NCBI GenBank assembly: GCA_030679995.1
Contig: JAUXSK010000019.1
Coordinates: 1-52,496, forward strand
DNA: 52,496 nt
From: Candidatus Moraniibacteriota bacterium
GTDB taxonomy: Bacteria > Patescibacteriota > Minisyncoccia > Moranbacterales > UBA2206
Direction: 5' to 3'
The notes under the pieces: model-generated
What the model was told of the DNA's origin: nothing
Databases searched by the model: none
What the model saw: the letters and a program-made list of their open reading frames with translations, nothing else
Program-made: the position numbers and the translations under genes
In this document: piece after piece, positions 34,150 through 44,984 of the stretch
How positions within the stretch are numbered: the first letter of the stretch is position 1
Layout of the letters: each line of letters starts with the position of its first letter

Positions 34150-34295
34150 TTTAAAAAACCAAAATACAAAGCATCGAATCCAGAATAAATTACAACAATC
34201 AAAATTTAAAATTCAAAACGATTTTGAATTTTGAAAATTGCAATTTCGAATTTATTTAGGATTTGTGATTTATAATTTGTAATTTCGCTTCATTA
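34150..34295. repeat. A/T-rich intergenic repeat upstream of pilT
   Basis: A copy of about 145 bp with the same order of words as at 45270-45398 and 49165-49350: aataaattacaa...tcaaaatttaaaattcaaaa, a dyad at TTCAAAACGATTTTGAA, then aaattgcaatttc, gaatttatttag, gatttgtgattt and tttgtaattt. It ends just before the pilT start codon. Confidence 0.8.
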
Positions 34296-34299
34296 TTTT

Positions 34300-35379
34300 A
34301 TGGGTACAGTGCATACCGAACAAAGGGTAAAAAATCTGATGCGGCTGGTGGCGCAACAGGGCGCTTCCGATTTGCATTTGGTGGTGGGGAGATATCCGAC
34401 GCTCAGGATCGACGGCCGGCTGTTTCCCGTGTCGCAAGACGCCGTGCTGACCCCGGCTGATACCCAGGCGATGAGCGATGTCATCATCGGTAACAACGAG
34501 GAAAACAAAAATAAATTCCTGGCGGACGGACAGATCGATTTGTCATATAACTTCGAAGACAAGGCGCGTTTCCGGGTGAATATATTTTTCCAGCAAGGCT
34601 ATGTAAGCGTGGCGATGCGTCTCATCCCGCGCGAGATCAGGAAATTGGACGAATTGAATATGCCGGAAGTGCTCTATGATTTCACTAAATTCACGCAAGG
34701 TCTGGTTCTCGTAGTCGGTCCGGTGGGGCACGGCAAGTCCACGACCTTGGCGGCGCTTATTAATGAGATAAATCATACGCAGGAGAAGCATATCGTGACT
34801 ATCGAGGATCCGATCGAATATATCTATGAGCAGGACAAATGCATCATCAACCAGCGGGAGGTTTTCCAAGATTCGAAATCATTCCAGACGGCTCTGAAAG
34901 CGGTTTTCCGCGAAGATGCCAATGTAGTTTTGGTCGGAGAGTTGCGTGATCTGGAAAGTATCAGTATCGCGATGACCGGCGCGGAAACGGGACACTTGAT
35001 TTTCGCCACTTTGCATACCAATGATTCCGCGCAGACCATCGACCGTATCATCGACGTTTTTCCGGCCCATCAGCAAAACCAGGTGCGGGCGCAATTGGCC
35101 AATACCCTGCTCGGCGTGATTTCGCAGAGATTGGTCCCGCGGGTAGATGGCGGTCGCGTGCCGGCGGTGGAGATAATGATAAAAAACCACGCTATTGAGA
35201 ATCTGATCCGGGAAGGCAAAGCCTATCAGATCGACAACAGCATCGAGACGAGCTCCGACCAGGGGATGGTCACGATGGACAAATCATTGTCGGAATTGAC
35301 CAGGCGGGGAATCATTTCCATCGACACAGCGCTGTCTTTCGCCAAGGAAAAAAATAATTTCCAAGCCCTGTTGCGTTAA
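34300..35379 (+). CDS. pilT: Pilus retraction ATPase PilT
   Basis: This 359-residue ATPase drives pilus retraction and twitching or DNA uptake. PilT traits are the N-terminal PAS-like domain with GASDLHLVVGRYPTLRIDG, Walker A GPVGHGKSTT (about residue 140; histidine where GPTGSGKS is usual), the Asp box TIEDPIEYIYEQDKC, Walker B VVLVGELRD, the His box ATLHTNDSAQTIDR and the C-terminal IISQRL-type segment GVISQRLVPR. The AIRNLIRE-like motif of PilT is seen as AIENLIREGKAYQ. It is the only pilT in the window, so it may serve both pilus operons. Confidence 0.95.
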   Translation: MGTVHTEQRVKNLMRLVAQQGASDLHLVVGRYPTLRIDGRLFPVSQDAVLTPADTQAMSDVIIGNNEENKNKFLADGQIDLSYNFEDKARFRVNIFFQQGYVSVAMRLIPREIRKLDELNMPEVLYDFTKFTQGLVLVVGPVGHGKSTTLAALINEINHTQEKHIVTIEDPIEYIYEQDKCIINQREVFQDSKSFQTALKAVFREDANVVLVGELRDLESISIAMTGAETGHLIFATLHTNDSAQTIDRIIDVFPAHQQNQVRAQLANTLLGVISQRLVPRVDGGRVPAVEIMIKNHAIENLIREGKAYQIDNSIETSSDQGMVTMDKSLSELTRRGIISIDTALSFAKEKNNFQALLR

Positions 35380-35413
35380 TTCGATCCAGCCCTAGGATAT
35401 TTCGCTTTCTGGG

Positions 35414-35421
35414 TGTATAAT
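35414..35421 (+). promoter_or_regulatory. Possible promoter upstream of pilC2
   Basis: A TATAAT box (35416-35421) preceded by TG lies about 97 bases before the pilC start, after the 138-base gap behind pilT. A small dyad with CGCCTGAGGCG (35486-35496) flanked by TCGGAT/ATCCGA follows in the leader. Confidence 0.4.
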
Positions 35422-35517
35422 AAAAACAAGAAAAAAACATAGTTTTAAAATAAACATAAAATGGAAACCTGGATCGGATGTCGCGCCTGAGGCGGAATCC
35501 GACAGGACAAAGAAAAA

Positions 35518-36729
35518 ATGAAATTTATTTTCAAAGCCAAGACCAAGGACGGGGAATTGAAAGAAGGAATCATCGACGCGGTGAGTAGCGAAGTGGCGGT
35601 TGAACTGTTGCAGAAAAACGCGCTCTTCCCGTTGTCGATCGCGACTGAGAAAGAAAAAAATTCTCTGGAAAAGACCTTTCTTCGATATTTCGACAAAGTC
35701 AATGACAAGGAATTGATGGTTTTCTTCCGCCAACTGTCGATTTTGATCGAGGCCAAGGTTCCGATCGTCGCTTCATTGACGGCCATCAAGGAGCAGATGG
35801 TCAACCGCTATTTCCAAAAGATAATCGGCGAAGTGGTGAATGATATCCAGGACGGCTTGCCGCTTTCGGACGCGTTGAAAAAACATAAACACATCTTTTC
35901 CAATCTGGCCATCAACATCGTCAAGGCCGGGGAAGTTTCGGGAAACCTGAAGAAGTCCGTGGAATATGTGGCCAATAATATCGAAAAAAATTATACGCTG
36001 ACCCAGCGCGTCAAGTCGGCGATGACCTATCCGGTCATCGTGATGATCGTGTTTTTCATAATCGCTTTCTTGGTTGTGGCTTTCATCATTCCCAAACTGA
36101 CGCTGATGATCAAGAGTATGGAAAACGTGGCGGTACCTTGGTATACCAGCGTGGTGATCGGAGTCAGTGATTTCATGGCGGCCTATTGGTGGGCGATCGC
36201 GATTATGATATTGGGAATCATCGGCAGTGTCATCTATTATATCAAGACCGAAGACGGATCTAGGGAATGGGATCGCATAAAGATCCGCTTGCCGATTTTC
36301 GGGACGATCTACCAATATCTGTACATCGCGCGTTTCGCGGACAACCTATCGGTGCTTTTGTCAGGTGGTATCCCGATTATTCAGGCTCTCAAAATCGTCA
36401 GTTCGGTCATTGGCAATACGGTTTATGAAGCGATTTTCCTGAAGGCGGCGGATGAAATCCGGATCGGCGGGGTGATGAGCGACGTTTTGCGCAAGTCTTC
36501 GCAGATTCCGCCAATCGTTTCACAGATGGTGAAGATTGGCGAGGAATCCGGGCAGATCGATCTGGTGTTGCAGCACGTGGCGAAGTTCTATGAGCAGGAA
36601 GCTTCAGATATGGCCAAAAACCTTTCTACTCTGATCGAGCCATTGTTGATGGTGTTGATCGGCGTGGCGGTGGCCTTCCTGGCTTTCTCAGTCATTATGC
36701 CGATTTATAATATCGCGGGACAATTTTAG
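35518..36729 (+). CDS. pilC: Type IV pilus platform protein PilC (copy 2)
   Basis: A 403-residue GspF-family protein with two T2SSF domains: the first with FFRQLSILIEAKVPIVASL and IVKAGEVSGNLKKSV, the second with NLSVLLSGGIPIIQALKIV and MVKIGEESGQIDLVL. Membrane helices lie near residues 168-195, 218-243 and 375-398. It has the same architecture as copy 1, and is followed directly by the pilin genes, so assembly platform and pilins are expressed together. Confidence 0.95.
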   Translation: MKFIFKAKTKDGELKEGIIDAVSSEVAVELLQKNALFPLSIATEKEKNSLEKTFLRYFDKVNDKELMVFFRQLSILIEAKVPIVASLTAIKEQMVNRYFQKIIGEVVNDIQDGLPLSDALKKHKHIFSNLAINIVKAGEVSGNLKKSVEYVANNIEKNYTLTQRVKSAMTYPVIVMIVFFIIAFLVVAFIIPKLTLMIKSMENVAVPWYTSVVIGVSDFMAAYWWAIAIMILGIIGSVIYYIKTEDGSREWDRIKIRLPIFGTIYQYLYIARFADNLSVLLSGGIPIIQALKIVSSVIGNTVYEAIFLKAADEIRIGGVMSDVLRKSSQIPPIVSQMVKIGEESGQIDLVLQHVAKFYEQEASDMAKNLSTLIEPLLMVLIGVAVAFLAFSVIMPIYNIAGQF

Positions 36730-36750
36730 GGAATTTTAACGAGCAAAAAA

Positions 36751-37182
36751 ATGCAAACGAACGGGATGGCCGCATCTGCCGGCAAAAGAGGTTTCACGCT
36801 GATCGAACTTTTGATCGTAATCGCCATTATCGGAGTTTTGGCCTCGATCGTGCTGGTGGTAGCCAATGGTGCGAAAGAGCGGGCGATGCGCGCTTCGGCG
36901 CTGTCATCCGCTTCGAGTGTGATGGGCGAGCTTACTCTGTGCGCGGATGATGGAGGCGGGACGGACGGATCGGCCAGCGCGATCATCTGTACGGACGGCA
37001 CCGGAGGCAATGTCGCCTATGGCGGCCATAGCGCGGAGTGGCCGGATATCAGCCGGACGGGATGGATTTTTGTCGCCGCGGCGGAACTGCCTGTGTTGGA
37101 TACGACGACCTATTCCTACACCCTGACCAAAGCCGGACAAACCGATATCAATTGCAGTTTTAGCACGAAAGCCTGCCAATAG
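36751..37182 (+). CDS. Type IV pilin (pilin 1 of three)
   Basis: The 143-residue prepilin has a leader ending [25 protein letters not shown], the classic prepilin peptidase site with E5 and a helix for filament packing. The globular part is rich in Ala, Gly and Thr and has four cysteines (ELTLCADD, AIICTDG and two near the end) that could pair. It shares the first 30 mature residues with the next two pilins but little after that. Confidence 0.9.
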   Translation: MQTNGMAASAGKRGFTLIELLIVIAIIGVLASIVLVVANGAKERAMRASALSSASSVMGELTLCADDGGGTDGSASAIICTDGTGGNVAYGGHSAEWPDISRTGWIFVAAAELPVLDTTTYSYTLTKAGQTDINCSFSTKACQ

Positions 37183-37285
37183 GAAAAAGCCGCGTCAGCC
37201 GGCAGGAAAACAAAAAATTAAAAAGATATTTGGAAGTTTAAAGATAGATAAAAAATAAAAAAAACTAGAAAGGCAGGTGAAATAA

Positions 37286-37708
37286 ATGAAAAAATTTGAA
37301 AAAGGTTTTACCCTGATCGAACTCTTGATCGTAATCGCCATCATCGGTATTTTGGCGTCCATCGTTTTGGTGAGTTTGAATAACGCGAGAGTAAAGGCTA
37401 ACGCAGCAGCGTTCAAGGCGACCGTTTCCAGTTTACAACCAGCGGTAGTTTTGTGTTGCGATACTGCAACTAATACTTTTAACACAGGTGTTGACCCGGT
37501 TGCTACTGATGTGTGTAGTAGTCCAATTGGATCAATATTGCCACTGGCAGCTGATCTGAAGGTTGAAACAGGTGGTGTTACGTATGCAGTTGGTGCTGCT
37601 TGCGATCAGACAACCCCACAGCTTAATATTACCTTGGATGGTCCTGGGACTAACTGTACTGGCGCAACTGTAACCTCCGAAAGAGTAACTTTCCCTGCTG
37701 GATGCTAG
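37286..37708 (+). CDS. pilA: Type IV pilin, probable major pilin (pilin 2)
   Basis: A 140-residue prepilin with the site [27 protein letters not shown] and a small globular domain with paired cysteines (VLCCD, DVCSS, GAACDQ, PAGC at the end). It has the strongest ribosome binding site of the set (AGGCAGGTGA). Its codon choice differs from that of neighbours (many GTT, GCT, ACT, GGT), and a large stem-loop sits right after its stop. Strong translation signals and a stem-loop point to the most highly expressed pilin; this is inference. Confidence 0.88.
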   Translation: MKKFEKGFTLIELLIVIAIIGILASIVLVSLNNARVKANAAAFKATVSSLQPAVVLCCDTATNTFNTGVDPVATDVCSSPIGSILPLAADLKVETGGVTYAVGAACDQTTPQLNITLDGPGTNCTGATVTSERVTFPAGC

Positions 37709-37730
37709 TTCTGAATTGAAAGTTTTCTTG

Positions 37731-37767
37731 CTTGCCAATCTGACCGCCTAGGCGAAATTGGCAAGCG
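37731..37767 (+). terminator. Stem-loop after pilin 2 (partial terminator or mRNA stabiliser)
   Basis: GCTTGCCAAT pairs with ATTGGCAAGC around an inner GCC/GGC stem, with A-T-rich sequence and a short T-run (TTTTT near 37776) further downstream. It would allow more pilin-2 message than message for downstream genes. Confidence 0.6.
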
Positions 37768-37806
37768 GATAAAATTTTTAATCATAACTTGTTTTATTTT
37801 AAAAAA

Positions 37807-38328
37807 ATGAGAAAAGATAATAGAAGAGGTTTCACCCTGATCGAACTTTTGATCGTAGTGGCTATCATTGGCATCCTGTCGAGTGTCATTCTGGTGAGTC
37901 TTACTAATTCCCGCAGAAGGTCGGACGGCGCGGCTTTCAAGACGACGATGTCCACGCTGAAGGGGGCAGTGGCTTTGTGTTGTGCCGATTCTACGAATGT
38001 TCTGCGGACGATCACTACCGCTACCGGCACCCAGACCGTGTGTGTGACTTCGACTGGCACTGCTGTCGGAACCAGCTATTTGCCGACGGCCACTGAGCTG
38101 AATTTGGGCACGGGTACCGCCAGATATGCCGGCAATATCGTCGGCTACAGATGTTCCAATGCAAATCCGATATTGAGGGTCCGCATAGCGAACGATTCAA
38201 AAAATCCGGCTTGCAGCATCACTGCCACCTCCGCGATTTATTATTATGTGGGTGCCAATGATATCTCCTATGGTATGACCGCGACGCCGACTGCCGCATC
38301 GATAAAGGGCTTTCCGCCAGGGTGCTAA
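37807..38328 (+). CDS. Type IV pilin (pilin 3)
   Basis: This 173-residue prepilin (ATG 37807, [24 protein letters not shown]) is a paralog of the two pilins before it. Its globular domain is threonine-rich and longer. Cysteines in VALCCADS, QTVCVTS, GYRCSN, NPACSI and PPGC echo the spacing in pilin 2, so the two probably share a disulfide scaffold. A TTG-initiated extension upstream (37789) is unlikely. It is followed by a terminator hairpin. Confidence 0.88.
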   Translation: MRKDNRRGFTLIELLIVVAIIGILSSVILVSLTNSRRRSDGAAFKTTMSTLKGAVALCCADSTNVLRTITTATGTQTVCVTSTGTAVGTSYLPTATELNLGTGTARYAGNIVGYRCSNANPILRVRIANDSKNPACSITATSAIYYYVGANDISYGMTATPTAASIKGFPPGC

Positions 38329-38368
38329 GCTGGGTATTGAAAATAAGTCCATAATTTTGATCCATACG

Positions 38369-38398
38369 AAAACCGTCCGCATCGGCTTGGCGGTTTTT
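38369..38398 (+). terminator. Terminator after the pilin genes
   Basis: Stem AAAACCGTC/GGCGGTTTT (one G-T pair) with an 11-nt loop and a T-run, 40 bases after pilin 3. Confidence 0.75.
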
Positions 38399-38419
38399 GC
38401 GTGAAAGATAAAAAAATAT

Positions 38420-38785
38420 ATGAATCTGAAAATGAAACACATCATTTTGGCGCTGGCCAGCCTGGTTTTGCTGGGTGCGGTTTTCGTGGTGCCGGTGAAA
38501 ATCAATGGGAAGGATGACGCCAAGGATTTGTCCTTCGGTTATCCTTTCGCTTTCGTGGAACAGGATTTTTCGACCAAGTCCTTCATCAGTTTGCCGTGGT
38601 ACCAGAATTTTGAAATCAAACGGCCGGTCGCGGAATTTTCCTGGGTGAAATTCACCGCTTCGTTCGCCAGTTTTTTTCTGGGTCTGGAACTTGTGGTTTT
38701 CATCCTGGAGCTGGTCAAATGGCGCACCCGGGTTTTCTTCAGGAAAAGGAAGGAGCGCAAGGATTCCGAGCTGATTGCCGCTTGA
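38420..38785 (+). CDS. Small membrane protein between pilins and pilD
   Basis: The 121-residue protein has two predicted membrane helices (about residues 6-26 and 74-98) joined by a polar segment that would be outside, and a basic C-terminal tail (RTRVFFRKRKERKD) expected to stay in the cytoplasm. I do not recognise the family. Its place between the pilin genes and pilD suggests an accessory role in pilus biogenesis, which is unproven. Confidence 0.75.
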   Translation: MNLKMKHIILALASLVLLGAVFVVPVKINGKDDAKDLSFGYPFAFVEQDFSTKSFISLPWYQNFEIKRPVAEFSWVKFTASFASFFLGLELVVFILELVKWRTRVFFRKRKERKDSELIAA

Positions 38786-38918
38786 CGCCGGGCGGAAGAA
38801 ATTTATGATTCCGTGTGGATAACTTTTTTCGCTTGTTTTTATTTTTTATGATAAGATATATCCAGGCGCGGCTTCCGTCAGCGCCGGATATAAACATAAA
38901 AATAATCGGTAATAATCT

Positions 38919-39719
38919 ATGATTTTTTTCATCTTTCTCGTCCTGGGTCTCATTGTCGGAAGTTTTTTGAACGTGGTGGTCTACCGTTTGCGCGTGGCGG
39001 AAACTTTGGTGGCGGACCGGTCGCATTGCCCGCATTGCAAGAATCTGATCGCTTGGTATGACAATATCCCCGTCCTGAGTTTCATTTTGCTTAAATTCCG
39101 TTGCCGCAGTTGCCGGGAAAAGATTTCCTGGCAATATCCGCTGGTGGAAATTTTCACCGGTTTGGTTTTCGCCCTCATCGGCCGCCGGTATTTTGATGCG
39201 GTCGACGTGTCAACTTGGGCGTCGACTATCTATTATTTGGGTATATCAAGTTTTCTGATTGTGATTTTTGTATATGATTTCCTGTATTTGGAAATCCCGG
39301 GCCTGGTCTTGTGGCCGGCGATCGGTTTCACGGTGGTTTTCAATCTGGTTTTTGATTGGGGGATGACCGGCTTTGGCAATGACGTCTTGAATCTAGCGAC
39401 CTATTCTGGCACATTGGGAGCAAGCACGGCTTTTCTGTTTTTTTTCCTATTAGTGGCGCTGAGCAAAGAAAAATGGATGGGGATGGGCGATGCATATTTG
39501 GTGATTTTATTGGGTTTTATCCTCGGTTGGCCGGAGATTCTTTTGGGGTTGATGCTGGCTTTTTCCTTGGGCGCGCTTTCAGGCATAGTCCTTATCCTTC
39601 TCAAGAAGAAAAAGATGGGCAGTCAGATCCCCTTCGCGCCATTTCTGGTGCTGGGATCGTTGATCGCGATGTTTTGGTATGCGCCGATAACGAATTGGTA
39701 TTTCGGATTGTTTTATTAG
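38919..39719 (+). CDS. pilD: Prepilin peptidase PilD
   Basis: This 266-residue membrane aspartic protease cuts prepilin leaders and N-methylates the new N-terminus. It has the N-terminal methyltransferase-associated domain GSFLNVVVYRL, the zinc tetracysteine pairs CPHC and CRSC, and seven to eight membrane helices. The two catalytic aspartates are visible in YDFLYLEIP and in GMGDAYL, the conserved GxGD motif. It is the only such enzyme in the window, so it should process the prepilins of both operons. Confidence 0.96.
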   Translation: MIFFIFLVLGLIVGSFLNVVVYRLRVAETLVADRSHCPHCKNLIAWYDNIPVLSFILLKFRCRSCREKISWQYPLVEIFTGLVFALIGRRYFDAVDVSTWASTIYYLGISSFLIVIFVYDFLYLEIPGLVLWPAIGFTVVFNLVFDWGMTGFGNDVLNLATYSGTLGASTAFLFFFLLVALSKEKWMGMGDAYLVILLGFILGWPEILLGLMLAFSLGALSGIVLILLKKKKMGSQIPFAPFLVLGSLIAMFWYAPITNWYFGLFY

Positions 39720-39771
39720 GTATTTCAATTGAAATTTAAAATTGAAATTATTTTAGATATTTAACAAAGCT

Positions 39772-40275
39772 ATGTTTTTCAATAACAAACAATTTTACAA
39801 AGGCGTGACTTTTATGGAGTTATTGGTTGTCATCGCCATCATAGGCATTATGGGCAGCGTGGGCCTGGTGTCTTTGCAATCGTCCAAACTGGATGCGCGG
39901 CTTAAGGCGGCGCAGGGAGAATTGGTGGCGTCCATTAGGCTGGCGCAAAGCTATGCTTTGCAAGGAAAGACGCAGGACGGAGCAGCGCCGTGCGGCTATG
40001 GGTTCCGGTTCGCTTCACAAACCGACTACTCGATTTTTTACCGGACTCCCGATGCCGGAGGCTGCAATCCGGCTAGCCCGCGCCATAACGCGGAGAGTTT
40101 CGTTCTAAAGGACGGGGTTCAAATCGATCCGGCTGATGTCAATCAGGAAATCTATTTCACTGTTCCATTCGGCAATATATCCGGATCGGGCATCGGTGAT
40201 TTCGTCTTGACGCATCCGAACGCGGACAATAAGACGGTTACCGTGAATAACGTGGGAAATGTCGTTGAAAATTAA
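39772..40275 (+). CDS. Prepilin-like minor pilin (GspH/FimT-like)
   Basis: A 167-residue prepilin-like protein: YKG|VTFMELLVVIAIIGIMGSVGLVSL, then a helix with AAQGELVASIRLAQSYALQGK and a beta-rich end (DFVLTHPNADNKTVTVNNVGNVVEN). The sequence around QSYAL is typical of GspH/FimT minor pilins. It begins a set of four minor pilin genes behind pilD. Confidence 0.88.
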   Translation: MFFNNKQFYKGVTFMELLVVIAIIGIMGSVGLVSLQSSKLDARLKAAQGELVASIRLAQSYALQGKTQDGAAPCGYGFRFASQTDYSIFYRTPDAGGCNPASPRHNAESFVLKDGVQIDPADVNQEIYFTVPFGNISGSGIGDFVLTHPNADNKTVTVNNVGNVVEN

Positions 40276-40307
40276 TTCCGCTTTGCAAAGCGGAACTGAA
40301 TAAATAT

Positions 40308-40862
40308 ATGGAAAAAACAAATAAAAACGAAAAAACAACCCGGAAATATAAGGCTTTTTCCTTGATTGAGACTTTGTTCGCAATCCTCTTGATTACGACC
40401 GGCATATTGACCACGATGGGGCTGGTCGGCACCGGGATGGCGGTTTCGATAGACGCGCGCAACCAATTGATCGCAGTTGAATTGGCGCAGGAAGGCGTGG
40501 AATTGGCGCGCAATATCCGGGATAATAATTGGGAAAATAATGTCGGGACTTTCGACAGCATTACGGCTGGCGCCAATTGCCGGGTGGATAAGACCTATAA
40601 TTATCCGAATCCGATAGTTTGCAACGGGCAATATCGATTGTATCTCGACGGCAACGGTTTTTATACTCATAATTCCGCCGGGACGCCAACCCGTTTCTAT
40701 CGGAAGTTGGATATCGGCAACGGTACGGACAATAGGTCGGTCATAAGTATGGTGACTTGGGACAGTCGGGGAACATCGGCTCTTCCGAATGACGCGGCTG
40801 ATTGCGACACGGTCCATAAATGCGCCTATGCCGAAGTGGTATTGAGCCGGTGGGGAGAATAG
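40308..40862 (+). CDS. Prepilin-like minor pilin (PilV/GspI-like)
   Basis: The 184-residue protein has the prepilin motif KA|FSLIETLFAILLITTGILTTMGL with alanine before the cleavage point, and the PilV-type segment QLIAVELAQEGVELARNIRDNNW. The globular region carries cysteines in ANCRVD, PIVCNG and DCDTVHKCAY. It belongs to the minor pilin set behind pilD. The -1 alanine is shared with the large prepilin of operon 1. Confidence 0.87.
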   Translation: MEKTNKNEKTTRKYKAFSLIETLFAILLITTGILTTMGLVGTGMAVSIDARNQLIAVELAQEGVELARNIRDNNWENNVGTFDSITAGANCRVDKTYNYPNPIVCNGQYRLYLDGNGFYTHNSAGTPTRFYRKLDIGNGTDNRSVISMVTWDSRGTSALPNDAADCDTVHKCAYAEVVLSRWGE

Positions 40863-40901
40863 GCGGAATTTTTAAAAATTACAAAATTAATCCAAGAAAC
40901 T

Positions 40902-41495
40902 ATGTTTTCAAAAAACGGAAAAAATAAATACAAAGGTTTTTCGCTGATGGAAATGGTCGTGGCGATTTTCGTTTTTTCTTTGGTGATGACGACCGCCACG
41001 GCGGTTTTCATCAAGGTGGCCAGTGCGCGCAAGAAAGTCAAAACGATCCAGAAAGACGTGGAGGATGCGAGGTTCGCGATGGAGCAGATGGCCAAGACTT
41101 TGCGGACGAGCACGATAATGTACGTCAAACCGCTTGCAGGCGTCAGTCACTCACAGGATATACAAGTTTATGACAACTCGCAGGGAAGATGTGTCGAATA
41201 TAGGATTAGCAACCAAAAAATCCAATCCAGAACAGGCGCCTCCAGTGATTCGAATGATGATGGTAAGGTGGATAGTTGTTCTTTCGTGAATGTTCCATTT
41301 GGCGATATGGTAGGAGCGAATGTCGGCGACCTCAAGTTTGACGTGGTCAAATCGGATGGTTCTGCGAATAAAATCGGCAAAGTAACTATTTCCGCACAGA
41401 TTTGTTATGGCGGTTCAACCACATGCGCCGGATCAAGCGATATGGTCAGGATTCAAACGACCGTATCACTCAGGGATTATTGGGAAGTGAACTAA
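40902..41495 (+). CDS. Prepilin-like minor pilin (PilW/GspJ-like)
   Basis: A 197-residue prepilin-like protein with site YKG|FSLMEMVVAIFVFSLVMTTATAVFIKV and the long helix-plus-beta domain (FAMEQMAKTLRTSTIMYV) of GspJ/PilW minor pilins. Paired cysteines are in GRCVEY and DSCSF, and again in QICYGGSTTCAG. It corresponds to the gene at 6048-6686 in operon 1. Confidence 0.87.
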   Translation: MFSKNGKNKYKGFSLMEMVVAIFVFSLVMTTATAVFIKVASARKKVKTIQKDVEDARFAMEQMAKTLRTSTIMYVKPLAGVSHSQDIQVYDNSQGRCVEYRISNQKIQSRTGASSDSNDDGKVDSCSFVNVPFGDMVGANVGDLKFDVVKSDGSANKIGKVTISAQICYGGSTTCAGSSDMVRIQTTVSLRDYWEVN

Positions 41496-41499
41496 TTGT

Positions 41500-41575
41500 G
41501 GAATTTTAAATTTCAAATTATAAATTTCAAAATCAATTTTAAATCTTATAATGTTTTAATCCATAATTGGCAACT
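41500..41575. repeat. A/T-rich repeat before the PilX/FISUMP gene
   Basis: TTTTAAATTTCAAATTATAAATTTC and related words fill the gap behind the minor pilin at 41495. An ORF extension through this repeat (start 41496) would encode an N/K/F-rich leader that I judge to be artefactual. Confidence 0.65.
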
Positions 41576-41582
41576 AAAATTT

Positions 41583-42584
41583 ATGCGAACCAAAAACCAT
41601 CCCGCCTCCATCTTAGTTGTCACGATGATGATAATGGGCATCATCCTGGTCTCGGCCCTGAGTATCTCATTGGTTTCCATTCAGGAACGCAAAGCTTCGA
41701 TGGGCGCCAACAAATCCAACCAAGCTTACCAGATCGCCGATACCGGCATTGAGATGGTGATGGACGATATCGTCAGGGGGAATAAAGGCCAGGTCAGTGA
41801 TCTGACCGGCTGCCAATCAGATGGTTTGATTCACGGCACCGACTATACAGTCGAACTCAAAGACGCGGATGAAAACAAAATCGCCTGCAACTCCGCTACC
41901 GACATAGCCGAAGTGGTCCACATCAAATCCGTCGGTACCGCTTCCGGACAAGCCCAGAGATCGATCGAGGCAGCGGTGGCTGGTTGTGGCAACGATATTA
42001 TAAAAGATTCGATTACCTATGGCACGGTCCGTGGCGCTGACGGAAAATGTTGGCTGGACCGCAATTTGGGTGCTAGCCAGATAGCGACCACTTTTGATGA
42101 TACTGCGGCGTATGGTTGGCTCTTCCAGTGGGGCAGGGATGCTGATGGCCATCAAGAAATAAATAGCGGCACTGTTGCGGTGACGAGCGATTCTGATGAT
42201 CCTGGGATTGATAGCTTTATTTTGAATACGAGCGACTGGCGTGATCCGCAAAATGATGATTTATGGCAAGACTTAGAGGGCACCAATAATCCATGTCCGA
42301 GCGGTTTCCGTTTGCCGACTGAATCTGAGTGGGTTGCGCTGGTTGCGGCGGATAATATTACGGATTATACGACCGCCTTTGATTCTTCATTAAAATTGAC
42401 TGCGCCTGGCTTCCGCGATAGGGGTACCGGCGACATCCATGATCCTGACGAAGGAGGTTTTTATTGGTCGAGTACCGTATTCGGTGTTGATACTGAATTT
42501 CTCGAGTTCAAATCCAACTATGCCAATACGGGTGTCCGTGAAAAGCGTGCCAACGGTCTCTCCGTGCGTTGCATTAAAGATTGA
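41583..42584 (+). CDS. PilX-like pilus protein with C-terminal FISUMP domain
   Basis: This 333-residue protein (ATG 41583) begins with a PilX-type membrane anchor (ASILVVTMMIMGIILVSALSISLVS) and the PilX helix NKSNQAYQIADTGIEMVMDDI. From about residue 135 it carries a Fibrobacter succinogenes major paralogous (FISUMP) domain: GTVRGADGKCWLDRNLGAS, WGRDADGHQ, NPCPSGFRLPTESEWVAL, GGFYWSSTV and the end NGLSVRCIKD. FISUMP domains occur on secreted proteins and are related in plan to formylglycine-generating C-lectin-like folds, so ligand binding at the pilus tip is plausible. That role is inference. It is the last gene of operon 2. Confidence 0.85.
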   Translation: MRTKNHPASILVVTMMIMGIILVSALSISLVSIQERKASMGANKSNQAYQIADTGIEMVMDDIVRGNKGQVSDLTGCQSDGLIHGTDYTVELKDADENKIACNSATDIAEVVHIKSVGTASGQAQRSIEAAVAGCGNDIIKDSITYGTVRGADGKCWLDRNLGASQIATTFDDTAAYGWLFQWGRDADGHQEINSGTVAVTSDSDDPGIDSFILNTSDWRDPQNDDLWQDLEGTNNPCPSGFRLPTESEWVALVAADNITDYTTAFDSSLKLTAPGFRDRGTGDIHDPDEGGFYWSSTVFGVDTEFLEFKSNYANTGVREKRANGLSVRCIKD

Positions 42585-42667
42585 TTTTTGGAACAATCCG
42601 GTTGATTCGATAAATTAGGGCTTAGCGGCTCTACTTGTCCAGCCAGGGATTTTTGTCGTGGATCGTG

Positions 42668-42676
42668 TGGTATAAT
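42668..42676 (+). promoter_or_regulatory. Extended -10 promoter of ligA
   Basis: TGGTATAAT, seven bases before the ligA ATG counting from its end. The short distance implies a nearly leaderless transcript. Confidence 0.5.
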
Positions 42677-42679
42677 TGA

Positions 42680-44875
<2,196 letters not shown>

Positions 44876-44984
44876 AGCCGATGCGAAACTACAAAATTTA
44901 CACGAATCTACGAACGGTAAGAAATAGTTCAGAAGTTGTTCGTAGATTCGCACTATATTCGTAGATTCGAATCGGATCAAACAT

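Noticed and set aside
41496-41582. N-terminal extension of the PilX/FISUMP gene
   Set aside because: The extra 29 residues are encoded by the A/T-rich repeat and precede the proper leader that starts MRTKNHPASILVV.
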